Assembly: GCA_963837755.1 (NCBI GenBank)
Contig: CAWIOP010000004.1
Location: 496,001-560,000, forward strand
Direction: 5' to 3'
DNA from: JADGHX01 sp963837755
GTDB taxonomy: Bacteria > Pseudomonadota > Gammaproteobacteria > Steroidobacterales > Steroidobacteraceae
Length of the DNA stretch: 64,000 bases
Shown here: one piece after another, positions 7,594-17,195 of the stretch
Position numbering within the stretch: position 1 is the first letter of the stretch
Layout: each line of letters begins with the position of its first letter
Notes under the pieces: generated by a model
Seen by the model: only the letters and a program-made list of their open reading frames with translations
Told to the model about the DNA's origin: nothing
Database searches by the model: none
Program-made: the position numbers and the translations under genes

Positions 7594-10059
7594 ATGTCCA
7601 ATGTTGCGAGTATCTTCAGGTCGACGTTCGCTATCACCGCCGTGGGCTGCGTCATCGCGACACCACGTGCTTTCGCGCAAGACACTCCAGAAGAGGTCGT
7701 CATTACCGCGCTGAGACGTGTGGAGAGTCTTCAGGAAGCCCCTGCGACGGTCACCGTGTTCGATGCAGACCGCATCGAGGAAGCGGGGATCACGAGCATG
7801 CGAGATTACGTCGGCCTCACATCGAACATGACCCTGATGGAAACGCAGAACAACGCTTTCGCGTTCGTCAACATCAGAGGCCTGTCGCAGATCCGAAACG
7901 TCGATCCGACGGTCGCAGTCGTGATCGACGGCGTGCTGTCGACGACGAGCCTCTCGTTCTCGCAAGACCTCTACGACATCCAGCAGATCGAGGTCCTGAA
8001 AGGCCCACAGGGCGCACTCTACGGCCGCAACGCGTCGGGTGGCGCAATCAACATCACGACGAAGCAGCCGAAGCCGGAGCTCGAAGCGTTCCTCAGGGGC
8101 GGCTATGGCAATGGCAGCAACAAGACGCTCTCCGGCGTCGTGAGCGGACCGGTCGTCGGCGACTCGGTGCTCGGCCGCCTGGTTGTCGGGTACCAGGACG
8201 CTGAGGGTTGGCGTGACAACGTTGCAACCGGCGAGAAGGCCGATCCGTACGAGAATTTCACGATCGCCGGCAAACTGCTCTGGAACCTGGGCGATGACGT
8301 TGCTCTGGATCTGCGGCTTTCGCATTCGAGCACGGAGTCGACCGGATCGCAGTTCGTCTCGAACGCGCCGAACTTCGTCAGCGGCTTTCCGGGCAACGCA
8401 CAGTTTCCGGGCAATGGCTCCGCGGCGCCGCTGACGGACCTGCCGGCGTCGATTCGAGCGCTGGTCGGTGACCCGAACAATACGAGCGTGAGGCACCAGG
8501 GTAACGAGCCCGGAATGGATGACCGTGAGGCCACGGTTTTCACCGCGAAGCTGGATTGGGAAACCTCCTTCGGCACCTTGACTTCGCTGACGTCCTACGA
8601 TGAGCTCGATCACGTTACGGCCGCCGAGCAGTTTGCCTACTACCCGTTCGTCGAAGTGGCTGGCACACCAAATGCCGGCACGCACCCCGCCGGCGTCGTC
8701 GTGCCGGCATCCGCAGCGTCTCTTGCCGCATTTGGCACCGGCCAGAATCTCACGTTCGGCCAGAATCGCTTCCACGAAGCGGTGAGCCAGGAGCTGCGCT
8801 TCACGTCGCCGGAGGATCGGCGGTTCCGCTGGATCACCGGCGCTTACTACGTGCAGACCGACCTCGACGTCATGATCTCGATCAACAACGATTTCGGTAC
8901 GGGTTTCGTCGAGCAACGCACGAGCCCGAACATCGGCGGCATCAATCCCACCGTGACCTGGTCGCAGCGTTTCCTCGCGCCGTTGATACCGGTGGTCGGC
9001 GTCCCGAGAGCGCTGGCGCTGAATCCGAACACCAATCCGGGTGCGTTGGCTTACAACTTCGACAGCAACCACAACACAGCGTACGCGCTGTTCGGGCAGC
9101 TCAACTACGATTGGCGCGATGACCTGGAGGTCTCGTTCGCTCTGCGCTACGACCGCGACGAGCGTGAGCTCACGATCAGGGCGCCCGATCAGTTCCTGCC
9201 GGTCTTTTCGTTTCCGAGCGGCCGCTCCGGGGATGTGCGCGAGGAAGAGTTCGATTCCGTGCAACCGAAGCTCACGGCCAGCTGGCGTCCGAGTGACCAC
9301 TGGACGCTGTATGGCACCTACGCCGAAGGGTTTCGCAGCGGCGGTTTCAATTTGAGCGGTGTATCCGCCGGCGTCTCGACGTTGATCGCCGCCGGCGTAC
9401 CTGGGCTGCCGTTGGGCGTGCGAGACTCGTTCGAGCAGGAAGATACGAAGGGCGCCGAGCTCGGCTTGAAGTCCACGCTGCTCGAGGGCAGGGTGCGCTT
9501 CGACACTGCGCTCTTCTACACCAAGGTGGACAACGCGTTCACGTTCGTGTTCGTCGCGCCGTTCACCGCTCAGACCACGCGCAATATCAAGGCGGCGAAG
9601 ATCAGGGGTGCCGAAGCGAGCCTCTCGTGGCTCGCGACGGAAGGGCTCGAGCTGGATGTCGGTTTCGGGCTGCTCGATTCGGAGATTACCGACAGCGATT
9701 GGGCCGGCGCCGGCGGCATCAGCATCATCGGAAAGAAGCTGCCGCAGAATCCCGATTCGACGTTGAACGTCGGTGTCGGTTATCGCGGGCAGATCCGCGG
9801 CGCTAGCGAATGGTTTACCAGGCTCGACTATCAGCGGCTCGGCGAGGTGTTCTGGGAGCCGGAGAACTTCGTCGCTCGCGATCCGCTCGACTTGATCGAC
9901 ATCCGCGCCGGAATCAGGAGCGCGGGCCGCTGGGAACTGGCCGCCTGGATCAAGAACGCTACCGGCGAGGACTGGATCGCCGAAGAAGCGAACCCCAACG
10001 GTATCGTTTACTACGGCAAACCTCGCCAGTACGGCATCGAGTTGACCTACCGCTTCTAG
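7594..10059 (+). CDS. TonB-dependent outer-membrane receptor
   Basis: A precursor of 821 aa with a signal peptide (cleavage after AFA-QD) and immediately after it a TonB-box-like stretch EEVVITALRR. The plug domain (about 40-165) includes IRGLSQIRNVDPTVAVV and the conserved IEVLKGPQGALYGRNASGG; the rest is a 22-strand-type barrel ending in aromatic F (ELTYRF), as outer-membrane proteins do. It imports a bound substrate using proton-motive force via TonB/ExbBD; the ligand is unknown, and many receptors of this type are for siderophores or organic nutrients. The ATG is preceded by AGGGAG. No TonB or inner-membrane transporter gene is adjacent. Confidence 0.95.
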   Translation: MSNVASIFRSTFAITAVGCVIATPRAFAQDTPEEVVITALRRVESLQEAPATVTVFDADRIEEAGITSMRDYVGLTSNMTLMETQNNAFAFVNIRGLSQIRNVDPTVAVVIDGVLSTTSLSFSQDLYDIQQIEVLKGPQGALYGRNASGGAINITTKQPKPELEAFLRGGYGNGSNKTLSGVVSGPVVGDSVLGRLVVGYQDAEGWRDNVATGEKADPYENFTIAGKLLWNLGDDVALDLRLSHSSTESTGSQFVSNAPNFVSGFPGNAQFPGNGSAAPLTDLPASIRALVGDPNNTSVRHQGNEPGMDDREATVFTAKLDWETSFGTLTSLTSYDELDHVTAAEQFAYYPFVEVAGTPNAGTHPAGVVVPASAASLAAFGTGQNLTFGQNRFHEAVSQELRFTSPEDRRFRWITGAYYVQTDLDVMISINNDFGTGFVEQRTSPNIGGINPTVTWSQRFLAPLIPVVGVPRALALNPNTNPGALAYNFDSNHNTAYALFGQLNYDWRDDLEVSFALRYDRDERELTIRAPDQFLPVFSFPSGRSGDVREEEFDSVQPKLTASWRPSDHWTLYGTYAEGFRSGGFNLSGVSAGVSTLIAAGVPGLPLGVRDSFEQEDTKGAELGLKSTLLEGRVRFDTALFYTKVDNAFTFVFVAPFTAQTTRNIKAAKIRGAEASLSWLATEGLELDVGFGLLDSEITDSDWAGAGGISIIGKKLPQNPDSTLNVGVGYRGQIRGASEWFTRLDYQRLGEVFWEPENFVARDPLDLIDIRAGIRSAGRWELAAWIKNATGEDWIAEEANPNGIVYYGKPRQYGIELTYRF

Positions 10060-10357
10060 TTGACGCTCCTTCCGACCGTCAGTCTGCTCCAGGAGCTCGC
10101 TGGCATCCGCCCAAGAGCGACTTCAGTGGCGCACACACCGAACAGATGCCGCTTCTGCGCGTGTTTCCGTAAAGCGCGAGTCGCTGCGCTCACTGGTCTG
10201 TCGAGCGGCGGCGATATTCCCGGCAAGTATGACGCATGTCGCAAAGTCCATGTGACCGCACGCTCATCTCTCGTGGCAACAGCAATAACGTTCTAGAGGA
10301 GATCGCGCAGCACTCGTAAACAAGCCGCCCATGAATATCACGTCAAGGAGATTCCCG

Positions 10358-12394
10358 GTGAAGCTTGTCAAGCTGATGGCGGTATTGCTCGGTGGTTGCA
10401 CATCGCTGCTTTCACTCACCGCCTGCGGCGGCGGTAGTGACGATCCTCCCGCCCCGCCCGCGCCCGCAGTTACGTCCATAATCGTGTCCACGGCTCCAGC
10501 CAATATCGAGACGGGCACCACGCATCAATTCAGCGCGACGGCCAGGGATCAGTCGGGCAACACCATGACCGGAGTGACTTTCGCCTGGTCCTCGAGCAAC
10601 GCGAATGTCGCCACCATCAGCGGCGACGGATTGGCGAGTGGGGCGGCGGCCGGCACGGCCAACATCACCGCCAGCGCACAAGGCGTCATGAGCAGCGCCG
10701 CTGCCCTTTCTGTCGTTCAGGCGACCGCCGTAACAGGGACGGCGGCCACGGGCGCCGCGATTGCGAACGCCACGATCACGCTGAAAGACAGCCAAGGCAA
10801 CACGCGCACCGCTGTGACTGGCGCCGATGGAACATTCTCGGTCCGCACGACGGGGCTGATACCGCCGTATCTGTTGCAGGTGCAGCCTGCAGGTGGGGCA
10901 GCGCTCTACAGCGTGAGTGCCGATGCAAACGCCAGCGCGATCATGAACGTCACGCCGCTGACCGACCTCATTATTCGTTCGTGGTACGGCGTACAGAATG
11001 TCGCGCTGGACACGGCGTTCGGCAATCCGGCGGCCAACGCTCCGCCTTCGCCTGCCGTCGTCGAAATCATCAGTGGTGTCGTGCTGCAGGTCGTGAAGCT
11101 GTGGATGGATGGCGCCGGCGTCGACACGTCGACGTTCGACCCGATCTCCACTCCGTTCAGCGCGGACGGCACCGGGGTGGATCACGTGCTCGATCAGACC
11201 ACGGTGAACATCGGGACTGGAGAAATCACGATCACGGACGGAACCACGACTCAGGACAGCACGGTCAGCTACGACACGAATGCGGGCGCCATAAGCGTGC
11301 AAACGACCACCACGGGAACCAACGGTTCGAGCAGTAGCAGTGGCGGTACGGCCGTGCCGGTATCCGGCGAAGAGCAGTCTGCCGTACAGGGCGTGAATGC
11401 CGTGCTCGCGGCCTTCGCCAATGCAGTGAACACGAAGGGCGCCCAGTTGGCGGCGAACGATCTCGCGCCCTATCTCAGCGACAGTCTGTTGGACCAGGGG
11501 ATGGACAAAGCGCTGTTCGCCGCCTCGGCCGCGACCGATTTCCGCGGCCTCAACATCTCGTTCGAGCTGCGAAGCATCGGCAATCTGGACACCACAAGCG
11601 GCCTAGTGGATGCGACGTTCGACTGCACGATCACCCAGAGCGGTGCATCGCAGACCGAGACCGTGCAGTTCTCCTTCAGGAAGGTTGGCAGCGACTGGCT
11701 GATGAACGGCGATCAACGCATCGCCGCGGTCGAGCTGCAGGCCGAGATGCGTACGGACCAGGGCGCCTTCGTGAACAACCCTGCGCCGGCCATCAACGTG
11801 GATGTATCAGCCCCGCAAGGGACGCTCACCGGTACGGCGATCAGCGGCGGAGGGCTCTGGAGCAACACCGCCCTGCAGGCCGGCCCCACGGCAGTGAGAG
11901 AGCTCGAGCCCACGCCCGGCACTTTGCAGACGATCCAGCTCGATCGGTATTTCAAGAACAGTGGACCGCTCGGCGCGTTGATCGCCGCAGGAACGCCCTT
12001 CGACGTCAACCTCGCACGTTCGTCGGGGTCGCCCGTGACCTACCAGCTGCGGACCAATGCGTTCACGACCGAGCCGATCTCGATCACCAATCTCACAGGC
12101 AGCACGCTCGCTGACGCTCAGCTCGGCCAGCCGCTGCAGGTGAGTTGGACGTTGCCGCAGACCTATGCGATCGCGAACGTGCAGCTGGAAGCCCTGGCGT
12201 TCACGGGTAGCTCAGCCGATCCGGCAAGCCTGCAATGCGACGTGAACGGTCCGATTCTCTCCAACGCCGCCACCTCGGGAACGATCACCATCCCCGACAC
12301 GTGCAACGGCCAGCCCGTCATGGCAGTCAATCTCAACCTGAGCGTGAACGGCATCAATGGTGAGCGCAATCAAGTGATCTACTCCTTCCAGTAA
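10358..12394 (+). CDS. Big2-domain lipoprotein of unknown function
   Basis: A lipoprotein: the signal sequence ends LTAC-GGG, with the acylated Cys at residue 23. A glycine/proline linker leads to a bacterial Ig-like (Big2) domain at about residues 35-120 (AFAWSSSNANVATIS-type core), then a carboxypeptidase-regulatory-like beta-sandwich (about 125-190) and a long unassigned region with Ser/Gly/Thr-rich spacer near 320. The GTG at 10358 is chosen because AAGGAG lies seven bases upstream and it gives an ideal lipoprotein signal; an ATG at 10331 is in frame but has no Shine-Dalgarno site. Probably an outer-membrane surface protein. The gene follows the TonB receptor by about 300 bases. Confidence 0.8.
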   Translation: MKLVKLMAVLLGGCTSLLSLTACGGGSDDPPAPPAPAVTSIIVSTAPANIETGTTHQFSATARDQSGNTMTGVTFAWSSSNANVATISGDGLASGAAAGTANITASAQGVMSSAAALSVVQATAVTGTAATGAAIANATITLKDSQGNTRTAVTGADGTFSVRTTGLIPPYLLQVQPAGGAALYSVSADANASAIMNVTPLTDLIIRSWYGVQNVALDTAFGNPAANAPPSPAVVEIISGVVLQVVKLWMDGAGVDTSTFDPISTPFSADGTGVDHVLDQTTVNIGTGEITITDGTTTQDSTVSYDTNAGAISVQTTTTGTNGSSSSSGGTAVPVSGEEQSAVQGVNAVLAAFANAVNTKGAQLAANDLAPYLSDSLLDQGMDKALFAASAATDFRGLNISFELRSIGNLDTTSGLVDATFDCTITQSGASQTETVQFSFRKVGSDWLMNGDQRIAAVELQAEMRTDQGAFVNNPAPAINVDVSAPQGTLTGTAISGGGLWSNTALQAGPTAVRELEPTPGTLQTIQLDRYFKNSGPLGALIAAGTPFDVNLARSSGSPVTYQLRTNAFTTEPISITNLTGSTLADAQLGQPLQVSWTLPQTYAIANVQLEALAFTGSSADPASLQCDVNGPILSNAATSGTITIPDTCNGQPVMAVNLNLSVNGINGERNQVIYSFQ

Positions 12395-12481
12395 CACTGG
12401 CGTCTGAATGGCAGCGCACACGGGGTCAGCTCGGCGATCGGGCAACGCGTGCCCAAAGATAAAACAACTTCAGGGGAGAGC

Positions 12482-13351
12482 ATGCAAGACGATCACGATG
12501 CGGAATTTGTCGAATGGCGGCGTTTCGTCGATCTGCCTGGCGTGGAAATCCTGCTCGCGGAGCGCTGCCGGCGACTGTGGCGCATTTATCACGAGACCTA
12601 CACGATATGCACGCTGCGTGACTGCGATCAGAGCGTCTGGGGGTACCGGCGCAAGGTTCATTCCGCGTCCTCCGGAGACACCATGTTGATGGAGCCGGGC
12701 GAGGTGCACGTGACGATGAAGCTGCTTCCCGGTCCGGTCAGCTTTCGAGTGACGCTGCTGACTCCTGCGCTCATCGACGCCGCGGCCAATGAGCTCGGCG
12801 TGAAATCGAAACAGCCGCATCTGAAAACGGCCAGTATCACTCACGCGCGTCTGTTCCGGGCGTTCGCGCGGCTTCACGCAAGCCTCGAGCAGGAATCGAG
12901 CGTTCTGGAGCGTCAATCCCGGCTCGCGCAGTGTGTCGAGCTCTTTCTGGAAAACTGCACGGAAAGCTCGCCGCGGCCTTGCAAGCATCCGGGGCGTCCG
13001 ATCCTGTTGCGCGTGCGAGAATTCATCCGGGAACACCATGCGCGCAACATCGCCCTGAACGACCTCGTCAACGTGAGCGGCTTGAGCCGCTATCATCTAC
13101 TGCGCGCTTTTGCAGCCGAGTTCGGCTTGCCGCCGCACGCCTATCAGGTCCAGGTGCGGATTGCGAAGGCACGGGCGCTGCTCGCCGCCGGAGCGCCCGC
13201 GTCAGGCGCTGCAGCTGAAACGGGGTTTGCGGATCAGAGTCATTTCGCGCGCCACTTCAAGCGAGCGTGCGGGGTCACGCCCAGCGAGTACGCAACAGGG
13301 TCGACAGATCTGTCCCGCGCACGCGCATTCTCCGACTGCCCTGCCCGATAG
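12482..13351 (+). CDS. AraC-family transcriptional regulator
   Basis: The C-terminal 100 residues form the double helix-turn-helix of the AraC/XylS family (ILLRVREFIREHHARNIALN, then LVNVSGLSRYHLLRAF and ETGFADQSHFARHFKR-ACGVTPSEY). The N-terminal half contains an LMEPGEVH-like motif typical of the cupin effector-binding domain. The start at 12482 is favoured by AGGGGAG six bases upstream, giving 289 aa; an upstream in-frame ATG at 12449 is less likely. It lies directly after the Big2 lipoprotein gene on the same strand and may regulate the receptor/lipoprotein genes; that link is inference from position. Confidence 0.9.
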   Translation: MQDDHDAEFVEWRRFVDLPGVEILLAERCRRLWRIYHETYTICTLRDCDQSVWGYRRKVHSASSGDTMLMEPGEVHVTMKLLPGPVSFRVTLLTPALIDAAANELGVKSKQPHLKTASITHARLFRAFARLHASLEQESSVLERQSRLAQCVELFLENCTESSPRPCKHPGRPILLRVREFIREHHARNIALNDLVNVSGLSRYHLLRAFAAEFGLPPHAYQVQVRIAKARALLAAGAPASGAAAETGFADQSHFARHFKRACGVTPSEYATGSTDLSRARAFSDCPAR

Positions 13352-13526
13352 CACGGCTCGCGTCGCCGAAAAAACTCACCCGTCGGGTTTGTAGCTGCAA
13401 ATACACTGAATCAAGCACGAAGCCAGAAGGCATCGGTGAGCGTTGGACAGGGAGGTGAGGGATGTGTCAGCATCTTTTGCCGCCCCTGTCAGTTCCCAAT
13501 GCGCGCCGCGCACAGAACGGTGTCTC

Positions 13527-16271
13527 ATGTGGTCAGCGACCCATCGGATCGTGCTGTTGCTGCTGGTCGCCCCGGTCGCATTCGCCGCCGGTCATCCCGA
13601 GGCCGCCCGCAATACCGTTGCCGGCTCGCCGGGCAGCTCGATCCACACTCGCCTGGACCAGGCGAAGGCGCTCCTTGACAGGCGAGCCAACACCGAGGCG
13701 CTGAAGATCCTGCAGGAGCTGCGGCCAACAGCCGAGAGCTCGCGCGACGGCGCGTTCCTGCTGGAAGTCGTCTATCAAACCGCGCGTGCGCACTTTCAGC
13801 TCACGGATTTTCGCGCTGCCCGTCCCGCGCTCGAGCGCGCCCTCGCCCTGAGCCGCGCGCAGAAGAATCGCGCATTCGAGGCGGAGGTATTGCGTGCAAC
13901 GGGATCTCTCCACAAATCCGAAGGACTGTACCCGCTGGCCGTCCGCACATGCCACGAAGCGGTGAAAGTCTACGAGGAGTTGGGAGACGAGCGCGGCGCG
14001 GGCCGCGCGTGGATGATCATCGGGGCCGCGTACGATCTGAGCGGAGAGTTTCAGCAGGCGCTCGAGGCATACGAGCAGGCCCGCGTGCGGCTCGAGAAGA
14101 TCAGGGATACCCAGTTCTTCACGCTGCTCAACGAAGTCGCGATCACCTACACGAATCTGGGGCGCTACGACGAAGCATTGGCCGCGCTCGCCATCTCTCT
14201 CGAGGGACGGGAGCGTCTCCGCGACCCGTATCTGATCGGAATTTCGCACGGGAATATCGGGGAGGTTTACTTCTCACTCGGGCAATTCGATCGCGCGATC
14301 CCGCATTACGAGCAGTGCCTGGACTTTTGCCGGCAGGCAAACGAACGTCGTTGCCAGGCGATTGCGTTCGGCGAGCTGGCCCAGGCATGGATGGGGGTCG
14401 GCGACTATCGCAAGGCGCTCAGCTATGCGCAGCAGGAGGTTCAGGCCACTCGGGACATCGGCACGCGGCACCTCGAAGGTGCGGCGCTGGGCCATGTCGC
14501 GGAAACGTACGCGCACCTGGGAGATTGGCAACAGAGCCGGCGCAACTACGAGCAGGCATTGGATCTTGCGCGCGGCGCCGGAGCGCTCCAGGACGAAGGA
14601 AAGATTCTTGCCGAGCTGGCGGGCATTCATCTGCAGCTGAACCAGCCGGGCCGGGCCCGCCCGCTCGCCGAACAGGCATTGGAGGCGGCAGGCAAGACGA
14701 GCTCGCCGGAGCTCCAGTCGCGCGCCCACGCCGCGTTCGCGCACGTCGCCCGAGCCGCGAAGGACAACGCGAGCGCGCTTACGCACCTGCGCGCCAGCGT
14801 CGCACTCATCGACAGCGTGCGCGGCCGCGTACTGACCGACAGTGGCAAGATCGGCTACCTCGACATACGGCAATCCGTTTTCCACGACCTGGCGGACGTG
14901 CTGAGGGAACAGGGTCGCGAGGCCGATGCTCTCGAAGTCGCCGAGGCTGCCCGCGGCCGGGCGTTCAACGACCTGCTGGCTGCGCGGCAACTCGCGCTGC
15001 AACCGAAAGCAGCCGACTCGTTGAGCGCGATACGAGCCGCGGAGGCGCGGCTGCGCGCCCAGGAGGAAGCTCGGCCGACCGAGAGCGCTGCCGTTGCGCA
15101 GCTCGCCAGCGTTCGCGCGGCGACCGAAGTGGAGCTTGCGGGCAAGCTGCGCGCCTTGCACGAGGAGGAACCCGAGCTGGCCAGTCTCGTCGCGACGCAA
15201 ACGCTCGGCTTTCGCGAAATTGCCGCGCTCGCCGCCCGTCTCGACGCCACGCTCATCGAATATCTCGTCACCGGAAAGCGATTGTTGATCTGGGTGGTCA
15301 GTCCGCGAGGCACTGTCGTCAGTGCGGCCGTGGACATCGATCGCGATGTGCTGCGTGAGAAGGTTCGAGCGCTTCACGAGCGGCTCAACGGATTCGACTC
15401 GGATGAGCTGCGGCAACCCGCACGCGTACGGCAGCAGCTGGCGGATCTCTATCGCCTGCTCCTGGCGCCCGTCGCGCGCCAGTTGCCTCGCGATTCCGGA
15501 GCGCTCGTTTACGTCGTTCCGCACGATGCGCTGTTGCTCGTGCCGTTTGCCGCTCTCGTGGACGAGAAGGGCCGCTATCTCGTGCAGACCCACACGCTCG
15601 CTTCCGCGCCATCGCTCGGTGTGCTGCGCTACACCGCGGCGAAGAAGAAGCGAGTCGTCTCTCCCAGGCAGCCGCACCTGCTGGCGTTGGCAGACCCTCG
15701 GCCGCCCGATGATGCGGGGCTCGAGCCGCTGCCGGGCGCGCGCGAAGAAGTCCGCCAGTTGAGCCGCCGCTTTCCGGCCGATCATCGCGTTGCGCTGGTG
15801 GGGGATCAGGCGACCGAGGCGAACGCCAGGCGGCTCGGACCCGGCCAGACCGTGTTGCACTTTGCCGTGCACGGGCTGGCGCGCGACGACCGGCCGTGGG
15901 AGTCCGCGCTGCTGCTCACGCCCGGTAATGGCGAAGATGGCTGGCTGAAGGTCAGCGAAATCTTCGGAATGGACCTGCGCGCCGACCTCGTGGTGCTGAG
16001 CGGGTGCTCCACCGGGCTCGGCAAGCTGACGGGCGACGGCATGGTCGGGCTTGCGCGTGCGCTGATTTATGCCGGCACGCCCTCGGTGCTCGTCAGCCAA
16101 TGGGATGTGAGCGATCTGGCTACCGCGTATCTGATGGACCGCTTCTATTCCGGGTTCGTCGCGGGCCATGGCAAGGCACGCGCGCTGCGCACGGCACAGC
16201 TCGCCGCTCTCGAGCGCTTCGGCCATCCCGCCCTGTGGAGCCCGTTCGTCCTCATCGGCGAGCCGCAATGA
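13527..16271 (+). CDS. Exported TPR-CHAT domain protein (caspase-like peptidase candidate)
   Basis: A 914-aa protein with a signal-peptide-like N terminus (hydrophobic residues 8-20), then at least eight TPR-like helical repeats (about 45-420), a charged helical connector (420-560) and a C-terminal CHAT domain (about 570-914). The caspase-type dyad is visible: His782 in HFAVHG and Cys827 in LSGCSTG; QWDVSD lies nearby as usual. CHAT proteins are clan-CD cysteine peptidases, often triggered through their TPR or effector region. The ATG at 13527 gives the best signal peptide; a GTG at 13464 with GGAGG upstream is an alternative that adds 21 residues. The stop overlaps the start of the next gene (ATGA), so the two are translationally coupled. 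Confidence 0.88.
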   Translation: MWSATHRIVLLLLVAPVAFAAGHPEAARNTVAGSPGSSIHTRLDQAKALLDRRANTEALKILQELRPTAESSRDGAFLLEVVYQTARAHFQLTDFRAARPALERALALSRAQKNRAFEAEVLRATGSLHKSEGLYPLAVRTCHEAVKVYEELGDERGAGRAWMIIGAAYDLSGEFQQALEAYEQARVRLEKIRDTQFFTLLNEVAITYTNLGRYDEALAALAISLEGRERLRDPYLIGISHGNIGEVYFSLGQFDRAIPHYEQCLDFCRQANERRCQAIAFGELAQAWMGVGDYRKALSYAQQEVQATRDIGTRHLEGAALGHVAETYAHLGDWQQSRRNYEQALDLARGAGALQDEGKILAELAGIHLQLNQPGRARPLAEQALEAAGKTSSPELQSRAHAAFAHVARAAKDNASALTHLRASVALIDSVRGRVLTDSGKIGYLDIRQSVFHDLADVLREQGREADALEVAEAARGRAFNDLLAARQLALQPKAADSLSAIRAAEARLRAQEEARPTESAAVAQLASVRAATEVELAGKLRALHEEEPELASLVATQTLGFREIAALAARLDATLIEYLVTGKRLLIWVVSPRGTVVSAAVDIDRDVLREKVRALHERLNGFDSDELRQPARVRQQLADLYRLLLAPVARQLPRDSGALVYVVPHDALLLVPFAALVDEKGRYLVQTHTLASAPSLGVLRYTAAKKKRVVSPRQPHLLALADPRPPDDAGLEPLPGAREEVRQLSRRFPADHRVALVGDQATEANARRLGPGQTVLHFAVHGLARDDRPWESALLLTPGNGEDGWLKVSEIFGMDLRADLVVLSGCSTGLGKLTGDGMVGLARALIYAGTPSVLVSQWDVSDLATAYLMDRFYSGFVAGHGKARALRTAQLAALERFGHPALWSPFVLIGEPQ

Positions 16272-17143
16272 ATGAGCATCAGGTTGTCGCCGCCGTGCCG
16301 GGGGCCGCGGCGCCGCGCGAGGTGCTCGAGCTCATCCAGCGCGGCGTGCGGTTGCGCTTCGAGCTCGATGCGGAAGGCTTCGCGCATCGGCTGCTGGAAC
16401 TGGCGCGCGCGGCTTGCCCGGATGCGGTTCGATCCGCTCATGAGCACATCGTCCGGCTCAGCCTCGACGACCTGTACCTCGCCACGGCCTGTGTGCGCGG
16501 GGAGCGGCGCGCCTGGGACGAATTGGCCGCGACGCATTTCGATTTCATGCGCACGTTCGCGCGGCGCTTTCTCCCCGCCCCGGCGTCGGCAGACCTCGCG
16601 GACGAAGTGATTGCCGAAGTGTGGGTCCGCGGCAAGCTGCGCCAGTACGAGGGCCGCAGCACGCTGCGGACATGGCTGGGCACGGTCATAGCGCACGCAG
16701 CGCTGAATTCTCGCAAGCGTGCCAGTCGGTTCGCGCAGCTCGACGCAGATCCGCTCCGCGTGGCTCACGAAATGGCTGCGGTGCCCGACGGACATGGCCA
16801 CGAGGAAGGCCACGACGCGGCTGTTTTCCGTGAGCTGCTCGTCGCGGCTGTGAAAGAGTTGCCACCGGAGCGCAAGCTCCTGCTGCAGCTCTACTACGAG
16901 CAGGGACTGAATCTCGAGGAGATCGGCGCCATATTGCGCGTCTCCAGCGCGGCCATCAGCCGGCGGCTGAAGAGCGCGCGCGAAGAGTTGCGCGCGGCGC
17001 TCGAGATGGGCTCGCGACGCTGCGCGGGCTCTTCCGCGCAGGAATTGCGGGCCGGGCTGGATCTGTCACGCATCGATTTCGACCTGAGCACACTGCTGCG
17101 CGGCGACCCGACAGCGACAGCGGAGCGCGACGAAGTTGTCTAA
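16268..17143 (+). CDS. RNA polymerase sigma-70-family (ECF-like) sigma factor
   Basis: A 291-aa protein with a sigma region 2 (about 85-155: FARRFLP...DEVIAEVWVRGKL-QYEGRSTLRTWL) and a region 4 helix-turn-helix (about 200-245: LPPERKLLLQLYYEQGLNLEEIGAILRVSSAAISRRL). An extra N-terminal segment of about 80 residues precedes region 2 and is not seen in minimal ECF factors. The start ATG overlaps the CHAT stop (ATGA), and the anti-sigma candidate follows within 55 bases, so the three form one operon. It probably directs transcription of an exported-protein regulon, perhaps the secreted-protein genes that follow; this is inferred from context. Confidence 0.85.
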   Translation: MNEHQVVAAVPGAAAPREVLELIQRGVRLRFELDAEGFAHRLLELARAACPDAVRSAHEHIVRLSLDDLYLATACVRGERRAWDELAATHFDFMRTFARRFLPAPASADLADEVIAEVWVRGKLRQYEGRSTLRTWLGTVIAHAALNSRKRASRFAQLDADPLRVAHEMAAVPDGHGHEEGHDAAVFRELLVAAVKELPPERKLLLQLYYEQGLNLEEIGAILRVSSAAISRRLKSAREELRAALEMGSRRCAGSSAQELRAGLDLSRIDFDLSTLLRGDPTATAERDEVV

Positions 17144-17195
17144 TCGGGTGAAAGATTCGAGAGCAGCGGTCGCGGAATGCGGACTCGAGGCGCCA

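Noticed and set aside
7453..9300. Minus-strand open frame of 615 codons opposite the TonB receptor
   Set aside because: The plus-strand frame has signal peptide, plug and barrel features; the minus frame has no motif and is a shadow.
10060..10357. Terminator or riboswitch between the TonB receptor and the lipoprotein gene
   Set aside because: No stable stem with a U-run and no known riboswitch core is visible in these bases.
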